A stretch of 17,921 bases of DNA from an uncultured Micavibrio sp. (lineage in GTDB: Bacteria; Pseudomonadota; Alphaproteobacteria; Micavibrionales; UBA1664): NCBI GenBank assembly GCA_937896295.1, contig CALBME010000212.1, positions 1-17,921 of the forward strand, written 5' to 3'. The notes beneath the pieces were generated by a model that worked only from the letters and a program-made list of their open reading frames with translations, was not told the DNA's origin and made no database searches. Position numbers and translations under genes: made by a program. Shown here piece by piece: positions 1 through 5,754 of the stretch. Each line of letters starts with the position of its first letter. The first letter of the stretch is position 1.

Positions 1-330
1 GGTCGTGTCTATGAACCAAAGCGCGTATGAGGGCACGCCGTTATAGGTCATCAACTCGCCCTTGACGCGCAGCCAGCGTTCGTAGCGCCCTTCGATCTGC
101 AGAACAACATCCTGTTCAAATGAACGTGGATGGTTGTGCAAAACCCTTTCGAGTTCCGGGCCGAGAAAACTGGCGAGCGGGTAATTGTGGATGATACCGC
201 GATAACCGATGAGGGGGCCGAAGGCGGGGTTGGCGTAGATGACGGAATAATCGCTTCCGCCCACGAGGCAGAAACCAAAAGGCGCAGTGTCGATGACCGA
301 CAACAGATCGGTCTGCAGCCCCTGAAGCAT
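1..330 (-). CDS. PAS-domain signalling protein, N-terminal fragment (3' end outside window)
   Basis: Read on the minus strand from the ATG at 330, this frame stays open for 110 codons to the window edge. The product begins MLQGLQTDLLSVIDTAPFGF and continues with a PAS-like pattern: a helical opening, a 'VIYANPAFGPLIGY' segment typical of the PAS core, and a later 'WLRVKGELM' strand. PAS domains sense small ligands, redox state or light and usually sit in front of a histidine kinase, GGDEF/EAL or PAC module; the output domain is off the window, so the function is unknown. A GGTGGA ribosome-binding site lies nine bases before the ATG, which supports this start; an in-frame TTG nine bases upstream is less likely. 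There is no signal peptide or membrane segment in the visible part, so a cytoplasmic protein is likely. It is divergent from asd, separated by 160 bases. Confidence 0.8.
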   Translation of the reverse strand, partial: MLQGLQTDLLSVIDTAPFGFCLVGGSDYSVIYANPAFGPLIGYRGIIHNYPLASFLGPELERVLHNHPRSFEQDVVLQIEGRYERWLRVKGELMTYNGVPSYALWFIDTT

Positions 331-490
331 TCTGGTCAATCCACCGTTCGCGTGACGTTCATCCCCGGAACGAACATGCCCGGGGTTGTATCAAGTGTAC
401 GTTTAAATTATGAAAATTTATTAAATTTCAGGGACATAGACATAAAAGAAGGAGCATGGTTTTATAACGCTTCAATACAAGGAGAAAACA

Positions 491-1504
491 ATGGGTTATA
501 CGGTAGCCGTCATCGGCGCCACGGGCGCTGTCGGGCATGAGATGCTGTCCACGCTGGAAGCGCGCAAATTCCCCGCGGACAAAGTGATTCCGCTGGCGTC
601 CCGTCAATCGGCGGGCCGCGAGGTGTCTTACGGGGAGAAAGACATTCTTAAGGTCCAGGCGCTCGACAGCTTTGATTTCAAAGGGGTGGATATCGTCCTG
701 TCCTCCGCCGGGGCCAAGGTTTCGGCCGAATTTGCACCCATCGCCGCGAAGGCAGGTGCGATCGTGATCGACAATACATCGCATTTTCGCATGGATCCCG
801 ACGTTCCCCTGGTCGTGCCGGAGGTCAATCCTGAAGCCATCGCCGATTACAAAAAGAAAAACATCATTGCCAATCCGAACTGTTCGACCATCCAGATGGT
901 CGTTGCCCTCAAGCCTCTGCATGACATTGTACGCATCAAACGCGTGGTCGTATCGACGTATCAGTCGGTATCAGGCGCGGGCAAGGACGGTATGGACGAA
1001 TTGTTCGAACAGTCGCGCAAATTCTTCGTCACTGATGGCATCAAGCCGCAAGTGTTTGCCAAGCAGATCGCCTTTAACGTGATTCCGCAGATCGATGTGT
1101 TCATGGAAGACGGTCACACGAAGGAAGAATGGAAAATGATGGTGGAAACCAAGAAAATCATGGGCGGCGATATCAAGGTCAGCGCGACCTGCGTGCGCGT
1201 GCCTGTCTTCATCGGTCATTCTGAATCCGTTCATGTCGAGTTTGAAGGTGAAATGTCGCCTAAGATGGCGCGTGCTGCCTGGAAACGCGCGCCGGGTGTA
1301 TCGGTGATCGAGCGTGACAGCGAAATGGAATATGTGACGCCTGCCGAAATCGCGGGCGAAGATGATGTCTTCATCAGCCGCGTGCGTTCCGACCAGACGG
1401 TCGATAACGGTCTCGCCTTCTGGTGTGTGTCGGACAATATCCGCAAAGGAGCGGCGCTGAACGCGGTGCAGATCGCCGAGGTCTTAATAAAAGATTACCT
1501 CTAA
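491..1504 (+). CDS. asd: Aspartate-semialdehyde dehydrogenase
   Basis: This cytoplasmic enzyme reduces beta-aspartyl phosphate to aspartate-4-semialdehyde with NADPH, the branch step leading to lysine/diaminopimelate, methionine and threonine. The 337-residue product has the usual length. The N-terminal nucleotide-binding loop GATGAVG is at residues 9-15, the active-site cysteine is C131 in NPNCST, and the substrate-binding and catalytic pair appears as R236 and H243 in 'CVRVPVFIGHSE'. The start is supported by AAGGAG at 479-484, six bases before the ATG. It is apparently a single-gene unit: a divergent PAS gene lies upstream and a long hairpin follows the stop. Nothing in the protein looks degraded. 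The identification is firm; the promoter is not obvious, because the AT-rich leader holds no clean pair of -35 and -10 boxes. Confidence 0.97.
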   Translation: MGYTVAVIGATGAVGHEMLSTLEARKFPADKVIPLASRQSAGREVSYGEKDILKVQALDSFDFKGVDIVLSSAGAKVSAEFAPIAAKAGAIVIDNTSHFRMDPDVPLVVPEVNPEAIADYKKKNIIANPNCSTIQMVVALKPLHDIVRIKRVVVSTYQSVSGAGKDGMDELFEQSRKFFVTDGIKPQVFAKQIAFNVIPQIDVFMEDGHTKEEWKMMVETKKIMGGDIKVSATCVRVPVFIGHSESVHVEFEGEMSPKMARAAWKRAPGVSVIERDSEMEYVTPAEIAGEDDVFISRVRSDQTVDNGLAFWCVSDNIRKGAALNAVQIAEVLIKDYL

Positions 1505-1520
1505 ACGAGGGTATCCATCA

Positions 1521-1564
1521 CAACTTCAGGAAAAACGAGTCGAAACTTCGTTTTTCCTAAGTTG
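1521..1564 (+). terminator. Long hairpin after asd, probable terminator
   Basis: The arms are 1521-1538 and 1548-1564, giving about 17 pairs with one bulged base (an extra C in the left arm) and a nine-base loop. The U-run is inside the right arm (CGTTTTTCC) and not after it; the bases after the hairpin are A-rich. It may therefore terminate imperfectly or protect the asd 3' end. It lies 17 bases after the asd stop and before the next gene. Confidence 0.5.
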
Positions 1565-1646
1565 AGAAAAAATAAAGAATCCTTGCCTTGGGTGCGGCAG
1601 ATTGGCTAAGGTCTGCCTCGTCCGAATAGATATAGGATTGATTCTG

Positions 1647-2120
1647 ATGAAGGCGCCTTTTCCACTTCCCGACATTGTTTTGAAAGACGTTCGTGCCGGC
1701 CATGTCCGTGACGTGCTGCGTCACATGACCGATGCGCTGGAACTGGCAGAAGGCGTCAAGGCTGCGGACCTCATGAAGGTTTTGATGGATGCAGAAATGA
1801 CGGGCGGTTCCGCGATTGGCGACGGTGTCGCCGTGGTCAGCGCCCGGGCGTCGTCCTCACTTGTTCCGCGCCGTATCTGCGGTTTTGCGCATCTGGCCAA
1901 ACCTGTCGCCTTTCGTGGCGTCGAACAGCACCCTTGCGATCTTGTGTATGTGATGGTTTCGCCGGACACTGAAACGCAGGCGCATCTGCGTGATCTGTCC
2001 AAGGTCATCCGCACCCTGCGTGACCGCGATTTCATCGACCGCCTGCGCGCAACACCAAATGCGGAACGCATGTCGCACCTGTTCCAGGCCCGTGAAATCG
2101 CGCTCAGCCGCGCTGCTTAA
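1647..2120 (+). CDS. EIIA-Ntr (PtsN)-like PTS protein lacking the phospho-histidine
   Basis: The 157-residue product follows the EIIA-Ntr fold from end to end: a helical N terminus, 'GGSAIGDGVAVVSAR' (about 53-67), 'FAHLAKPVAFRGVEQHPCDLVYVMVSP' in the middle, and a C-terminal helix with 'LRDLSKVIRTLRDRDF'. In PtsN the GxGVAxPHAR segment carries the histidine phosphorylated by NPr. Here that position reads VVSAR, so serine 65 (codon at 1839-1841) replaces histidine and the preceding proline is valine. The protein should not take part in normal phosphotransfer and may act as a fixed-state regulator. I chose the ATG at 1647, preceded by AGGA, over an in-frame upstream ATG at 1602 that would add 15 unconserved residues. 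It stands alone between two hairpins, not in the usual place after hpf. The family is clear; a role in nitrogen, potassium or stringent signalling is only inferred. Confidence 0.85.
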   Translation: MKAPFPLPDIVLKDVRAGHVRDVLRHMTDALELAEGVKAADLMKVLMDAEMTGGSAIGDGVAVVSARASSSLVPRRICGFAHLAKPVAFRGVEQHPCDLVYVMVSPDTETQAHLRDLSKVIRTLRDRDFIDRLRATPNAERMSHLFQAREIALSRAA

Positions 2121-2139
2121 AGAAATAATGCCGGATATA

Positions 2140-2166
2140 AAAAGGGCCCGTCAGAAGGGCCCTTTT
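2140..2166. terminator. Bidirectional rho-independent terminator
   Basis: A perfect ten-pair stem, AAAAGGGCCC at 2140-2149 and GGGCCCTTTT at 2157-2166, encloses a seven-base loop. The stem is flanked by U-runs in both directions (TTTTATTT on the plus strand, TTTTTAT on the minus strand). It lies between the convergent ptsN-like and DUF1150 genes and can end both transcripts. Confidence 0.88.
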
Positions 2167-2168
2167 AT

Positions 2169-2390
2169 TTACTGCACCATTACGGGCAGAAGATTTTTGT
2201 TACGGGCTGCCAATGCGGCCAGATCCTCGCTTGCCTCGATGCTCAGGGGCTGGCCGTCTGCGCCGTGAACGGCATAAGCGGCAACGCCGCCACGCTCAAT
2301 CTTTTTCACATAGGCGACGACCGGTACGCCAAACGCGGCGAAATCGGACATTTTCATGATCAGGTGATCGTGCTGTCTTGGGTTATTCAT
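2169..2390 (-). CDS. DUF1150 family protein
   Basis: This small cytoplasmic protein of 73 residues matches the alphaproteobacterial DUF1150 pattern: 'FAAFGVPVVAYVK' near the N terminus, then 'AYAVHGADGQPLSI' and a helical 'DLAALAARNKNLLPV' end. Its biochemical role is not known; the family is commonly found directly after a small heat-shock gene. An upstream in-frame ATG at 2405 exists, but the ATG at 2390 has a strong GGAGGG five bases before it. With this start the gene overlaps the end of hsp20 by eight bases (ATGAATAA), so the two are likely translated in a coupled way and share heat-shock control. The transcript ends at the strong hairpin just beyond the stop. The family assignment is from memory of the pattern. 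Confidence 0.8.
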   Translation of the reverse strand: MNNPRQHDHLIMKMSDFAAFGVPVVAYVKKIERGGVAAYAVHGADGQPLSIEASEDLAALAARNKNLLPVMVQ

Positions 2391-2838
2391 GTCGGCCCTC
2401 CACATCGATGACTTGTTCCGCTGACTTCGCGGCTTTCTTGATGGCGATCTTCTGCACCTGGCTTTCCGGCACGATGCGTTTCAGATCAATATGCAGTAAG
2501 CCATTATCCAACGTCGCATCAGCGATTTCAATTCCATCGGCAAGAACAAAAGATTTCTGGAACTGTCTTGCGGCAATGCCACGGTGCAGGAAAATCCGGT
2601 TTCCATCATCCGTCTGTTTGCCGCGGACGGTGAGGGTGTTGTTATCAATTTCGACGTCCAGATCCTCCATCGAAAACCCGGCGACGGCCAGGGTTATGCG
2701 CAGAGCCGTTTCACCGGTCTGTTCGATGTTGTAGGGCGGATACCCATCCCCACCGGATTTTTTAAGACGGTCGAGCGAGCGTTCAAAATGTTCAAAACCC
2801 AAAAAAAGGGGAGAATCGAAAAGCGTCAGTCTGGTCAT
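2383..2838 (-). CDS. Small heat-shock protein (Hsp20/IbpA type)
   Basis: This ATP-independent chaperone binds unfolding proteins and hands them to the DnaK and ClpB machinery. The 151-residue product has a short N-terminal arm (MTRLTLFDSP..., with phenylalanines), an alpha-crystallin domain at about residues 34-126 including 'FSMEDLDVEIDNNTLTVRG' and the signature 'NGLLHIDL' (112-119), and a C-terminal I-x-I motif (IAI, 131-133) that docks into neighbouring subunits of the oligomer. AAGGA lies six bases before the ATG, inside a predicted RNA hairpin (see the leader feature). It precedes and overlaps the DUF1150 gene, and an 84-base leader region separates it from the zinc-finger gene upstream. 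The IbpA subclass is likely, but class A versus others cannot be settled by eye. Confidence 0.93.
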   Translation of the reverse strand: MTRLTLFDSPLFLGFEHFERSLDRLKKSGGDGYPPYNIEQTGETALRITLAVAGFSMEDLDVEIDNNTLTVRGKQTDDGNRIFLHRGIAARQFQKSFVLADGIEIADATLDNGLLHIDLKRIVPESQVQKIAIKKAAKSAEQVIDVEGRHE

Positions 2839-2889
2839 GTTCGTCCTTGTAAAAGCGACAAAATATCCCGGCCCTTAAAGGCACCGGTC
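2839..2889 (-). promoter_or_regulatory. ROSE-like RNA thermometer in the hsp20 leader
   Basis: On the minus strand the bases just before the hsp20 ATG contain UCGCU (2858-2854), matching the conserved UYGCU of ROSE elements, which pairs with the AGGA ribosome-binding site (2847-2844) and leaves one G (2856) bulged. The stem extends outward through G2859-C2843, U2860-G2842, U2861-A2841 and U2862-A2840, and inward to U2853-A2848. A second hairpin can form at 2887-2868 (CCGG arms plus inner pairs with one bulge). ROSE elements melt on heating to expose the ribosome-binding site of alphaproteobacterial small heat-shock genes, which is exactly this context. The pairing was done by hand and not folded computationally. 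Confidence 0.6.
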
Positions 2890-2895
2890 TTTACC

Positions 2896-2901
2896 ATTAT
2901 A
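2896..2901 (-). promoter_or_regulatory. Candidate -10 box for hsp20
   Basis: A perfect TATAAT on the minus strand sits about 58 bases before the hsp20 ATG. A start some seven bases downstream would give a leader of about 50 bases that begins exactly at the first predicted hairpin. No good -35 box is found at 16-18 bases, and no clear heat-shock-sigma -35 is visible. Confidence 0.4.
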
Positions 2902-2922
2902 TAGGACTATAATCCGGAAAAG

Positions 2923-3099
2923 CTACTGGTGTTTTTTAGTAAACGTGCGGTCGCAATAGCCGCAGCGGACCGTGTCGGCACCGTCAAATGTGTAATAGAC
3001 CAGCGGGTGGCCCAAAGCGCCGTTGCCGCCGTCGCACGCCACTTCGTCTGCGTGAGGGTCGATCTGGATCACTTCGTGGCTAATCTGCGGATTCGACAT
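2923..3099 (-). CDS. Small CHCC zinc-finger protein (NDUFS6-like)
   Basis: This is a 58-residue protein starting MSNPQISHEV and ending RTFTKKHQ. It has the ligand pattern C22-x8-H31-x14-C46-x2-C49, within 'ACDGGNGALGHPLVYY' and 'VRCGYCD', which is the spacing of the zinc site in the mitochondrial complex I accessory subunit NDUFS6 and its alphaproteobacterial relatives (zf-CHCC family). In that family the bound zinc helps assembly of the NADH dehydrogenase arm; that role here is inferred from the family. There is no recognisable ribosome-binding site before the ATG (the upstream bases are T-rich), so initiation may be weak or leaderless. It lies directly upstream of hsp20 on the same strand, 84 bases away. 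It is cytoplasmic, with no signal or membrane segment. Confidence 0.88.
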   Translation of the reverse strand: MSNPQISHEVIQIDPHADEVACDGGNGALGHPLVYYTFDGADTVRCGYCDRTFTKKHQ

Positions 3100-3184
3100 G
3101 AAAAAATAACGTTTCGCTTAACGGTTTGGTTACTGTTTACCGGCTATACATTGACTATTATTCCTTTGTTTTTCAAGGGCGACT

Positions 3185-3595
3185 TTGAGACCACGTATTT
3201 TGACCAAGCCACAACCGATGCAGCCTGTTTTTACGGACAATCCTGCCGCGCTCAGTCAGGCCTCGCGCTATACCGAGGTGCTGGTGGATGCGACCAAGAT
3301 CCTGCAGGACTGGCGCCAGTCGCTGTTCGCGCATGAGCTGGTCGATGCCAACGGGTTCGTGAAGGGGGACGACGATATCAACGAAAGCCGCCTGGAAAAG
3401 CGTGAAATGGTCCGCTCGCGCCTTGTGGCGGGGCAGGCTTTGGAAAAGCCTGTCCTTGGTATCGGCATCTTCGACAATATTGAGATCGGTGCCGGGTCCG
3501 ATACGCTGGCTACACTGGTGATGGAGGGGATTACGGTCCTGCCCGTCCATGTGCGCGTCAACCAGGTCGATGAATTTAAGGCCTTTTGCGTTTAG
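3185..3595 (+). CDS. Conserved-looking hypothetical protein upstream of cysS
   Basis: I do not recognise this 136-residue protein. It has no signal peptide or membrane segment. The N-terminal third is helical and charged (about 30-75, 'DATKILQDWRQSLFAHELVD' then a run of charged residues), and the C-terminal part is hydrophobic and strand-like ('VLGIGIFDNIEIGAGSDTLATL' region, about 89-112, then 'GITVLPVHVRV'). The best start is TTG at 3185, because AAGGG lies five bases before it; the first ATG, at 3218, has no ribosome-binding site and would remove 11 residues. It ends 24 bases before the cysS ATG, so co-transcription with cysS is likely. The codon pattern and close packing support a real gene; an overlapping antisense frame is judged a shadow. 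Confidence 0.65.
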   Translation: MRPRILTKPQPMQPVFTDNPAALSQASRYTEVLVDATKILQDWRQSLFAHELVDANGFVKGDDDINESRLEKREMVRSRLVAGQALEKPVLGIGIFDNIEIGAGSDTLATLVMEGITVLPVHVRVNQVDEFKAFCV

Positions 3596-3619
3596 GCCGG
3601 ATTGTCTAACCTGCCGCTT

Positions 3620-4951
3620 ATGGCACAGCTGAAACTCACGAATTCCATGGGCCGCCGCAAGGCGGTTTTCGAACCTCTGGACCCCAATCATGTCGGTGTC
3701 TATGTGTGCGGACCCACGGTCTACAACTATGCCCATATAGGCAATGCACGACCGGCGGTGGTATTTGACGTTTTGCGGCGCGTGCTTTCGCATCTGTATC
3801 CCAAGGTCACGTATGTTTCCAACATCACGGACATAGACGACAAAATCATGAACGCCGCGATGGAAACGGGCCAGTCCATCGACACGATCACGAATAAATT
3901 TACGGATATCTATAACGCCGATATGGCGGCGCTGGGCGTTTTGCCGCCGGATCATCAGCCGCGCGCGACGGATACGATTCCTGAGATGATCACGCTGATC
4001 GAAAACCTGATCGCCCGCGGGCATGCCTATGAGGCAGAAGGGCATGTCCTGTTCGATGTACCGTCCTTCAAAGATTACGGCAGGCTGTCGGGCCGCAACC
4101 GGGATGAACAGATCATGGGCGCGCGCGTGGATGTCGCGCCGTATAAGAAAGATCCGACCGATTTCGTTTTGTGGAAACCCTCCAGCCCCGAACAACCGGG
4201 TTGGAACAGCCCCTGGGGTCGCGGACGTCCGGGATGGCATATCGAATGCTCGGCCATGTCGGAAAAATACCTCGGCATCAATTTCGACATCCATGGCGGT
4301 GGTCTGGACCTGACGTTCCCACACCATGAAAATGAAATCGCCCAAAGCGTGTGCGCCCATGACCATAGCGGGTTTGCCCGCGTATGGCTGCATAATGGAT
4401 TTCTCGCGGTCGAAGGCGAAAAGATGTCGAAATCGATCGGGAATGTCCTGCTGGTGCATGACCTGTTGAAAGACGCCCCGGGTGAAGCGATGCGCTTCGC
4501 CCTGCTGGCCACTCATTACCGGCAGCCTTTCGACTGGACCCAGCGTGGGCTGGAAGAAGCAACGACAACTTTGACACGGTTCTATACTGTTGCCGACAGT
4601 GCCTCAGGCGACGGCGTCATCGACCCTGAGTTTCTTGAGGCGCTATGCGATGATTTGAACACCCCGCTGGCCATTGCGCGTCTGCATGCGCTGGCGAAGG
4701 CCGGGAACGGCGCAGATCTCAAGGCATCGGCCAATCTGCTGGGGCTCCTGCAGGGCGATCTGAATACATGGACCGCATGGTTTACCAAGGCTATCGACAC
4801 GGCGGCGGTCGAACAGCTTATTGCGCAGCGCAATCTGGCCCGTGCCGCCAAGAACTGGGCGGAGTCCGACCGCATCCGCGATCAGCTTGCTGGTATGGGC
4901 GTCTCGATTAAGGATAATAAGGACGGAACCACAAGCTGGTCGGCCACTTAA
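3620..4951 (+). CDS. cysS: Cysteinyl-tRNA synthetase
   Basis: This enzyme charges tRNA-Cys with cysteine in two ATP-dependent steps in the cytoplasm. The 443-residue product shows all class I landmarks: HIGN at 39-42 (the HIGH motif), KMSKS at 268-272, and the zinc ligands expected for CysRS at C30, C210, H235 and E239 ('VYVCGPTVYNYAHIGN', 'GWHIECSAM', 'FPHHENEI'). The C-terminal helical anticodon-binding region follows, including 'RNLARAAKNWAESDRIRDQL'. The ATG at 3620 is taken as the start by comparison with the family's usual N terminus; neither it nor the in-frame TTG at 3602 has a strong ribosome-binding site, although the TTG has an AGG five to seven bases before it. It is the second gene after the hypothetical at 3185 and is followed after 20 bases by the binding-protein gene. 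The identification is firm. Confidence 0.97.
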   Translation: MAQLKLTNSMGRRKAVFEPLDPNHVGVYVCGPTVYNYAHIGNARPAVVFDVLRRVLSHLYPKVTYVSNITDIDDKIMNAAMETGQSIDTITNKFTDIYNADMAALGVLPPDHQPRATDTIPEMITLIENLIARGHAYEAEGHVLFDVPSFKDYGRLSGRNRDEQIMGARVDVAPYKKDPTDFVLWKPSSPEQPGWNSPWGRGRPGWHIECSAMSEKYLGINFDIHGGGLDLTFPHHENEIAQSVCAHDHSGFARVWLHNGFLAVEGEKMSKSIGNVLLVHDLLKDAPGEAMRFALLATHYRQPFDWTQRGLEEATTTLTRFYTVADSASGDGVIDPEFLEALCDDLNTPLAIARLHALAKAGNGADLKASANLLGLLQGDLNTWTAWFTKAIDTAAVEQLIAQRNLARAAKNWAESDRIRDQLAGMGVSIKDNKDGTTSWSAT

Positions 4952-4971
4952 GCCTTTGATAGAATCGGCTC

Positions 4972-5754
4972 ATGCGCCGGTTCGCCCTGATCTGCATCCT
5001 TTCATTCTTCGCCGCTTGGCCGGCGCAGGCGGAAACCATTACGCTGGTCGGTGATGAGTGGTGCCCGTATATCTGCAGCGGTGATACCGGCCGCCCCGGC
5101 CTTCTGGTTGAAATTGCCCGCAAGGCGCTGGAAAAAGACGGTATCAAGGTCGAATACAAAACCATGCCATGGGCGCGGGCCGTCAAGGACACCCGCGCGG
5201 GGAGGTATACGGCAGTCTTGGGGGCGCTGCATGAACCGTCATCCGACCTGGTTTTTCCCAGCATGGCGCAGGCCCAGTCCGTGGTAACTTTTTATACCCG
5301 CAAAGGGACAGCTTGGCGGTTTTCGGATTTATCGGATCTGTCGCGTGTATCGCTGGGCACGATTGCCGATTATGCGTATGACCGGACACTCGATGATTAC
5401 ATCCTGCGGTATAAGAATGATATGACCCGCATCCAGCCGGTGGCGGGGGAAAAGGCGCTTGCCAGTAACGTCAAAAAGCTTCTGATCGGACGTATTAATG
5501 CAACGGTCGAGATGGCAGCCGTTATGGAGTATTATTTAAGCATGACCGATCTGCGCAAGCAGGTTGTCCCCGCTGGCCGCATGCCCCAGACGCAGGATTT
5601 GTTCATCGCGTTTTCACCGCGTGAGAAACGCGCGTGGGAGTATGCCGCCGCCGTAAGCGCGGAGACGGAGCGTCTCGTCTTAAGCGGGGAGATGAGCGAA
5701 ATATGGGCGCATTATCATCTGTCCAGTGATGCCGCCGGGAAGGATATGCCATGA
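4972..5754 (+). CDS. Periplasmic solute-binding protein, family 3 (amino-acid type), paired with a sensor kinase
   Basis: The 260-residue product carries a signal peptide (MRRF, hydrophobic core, cleavage after AQA at residue 20) and then reads like a bacterial family 3 solute-binding protein: 'ITLVGDEWCPYIC', 'RPGLLVEIARKALEKDGIKVEYKTMPWARAV', and a later 'LSRVSLGTIADYAYD' hinge region. Such proteins bind amino acids or similar small molecules in the periplasm. No permease or ATPase gene is nearby. Instead the stop codon overlaps the ATG of a hybrid histidine kinase (ATGA at 5751-5754), so the two are probably translated together and this protein may present a ligand to the kinase. Cysteines at 31 and 35 near the mature N terminus are unusual and could form a disulfide. 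The ligand is unknown. The ribosome-binding site is weak; the gene starts 20 bases after cysS. Confidence 0.85.
   Translation: MRRFALICILSFFAAWPAQAETITLVGDEWCPYICSGDTGRPGLLVEIARKALEKDGIKVEYKTMPWARAVKDTRAGRYTAVLGALHEPSSDLVFPSMAQAQSVVTFYTRKGTAWRFSDLSDLSRVSLGTIADYAYDRTLDDYILRYKNDMTRIQPVAGEKALASNVKKLLIGRINATVEMAAVMEYYLSMTDLRKQVVPAGRMPQTQDLFIAFSPREKRAWEYAAAVSAETERLVLSGEMSEIWAHYHLSSDAAGKDMP

Noticed and set aside
363..385. Hairpin CCCCGG/CCGGGG in the leader of the PAS gene
   Set aside because: Six GC pairs with an 11-base loop; no U-run, no match to a known riboswitch, and it can arise by chance in GC-rich DNA.
456..467. Short frame ATG-GTT-TTA-TAA after AGGAG, before asd, as a possible leader peptide
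   Set aside because: Three codons only, the ribosome-binding site is one base from the ATG, and no attenuator hairpin or amino-acid run is present.
436..468. Possible asd promoter (TAGACA and TATAAC)
   Set aside because: The boxes are 20 bases apart and the -35 is weak, so it was not listed.
2929..3336. 135-codon plus-strand frame
   Set aside because: It covers the zinc-finger gene in antisense and overlaps the next real plus-strand gene in another frame.
3173..4516. 447-codon open frame on the minus strand opposite cysS
   Set aside because: It is antisense to a firmly identified cysS and the preceding gene, its translation resembles no protein family, and it is rich in residues expected from reversed GC-rich codons.
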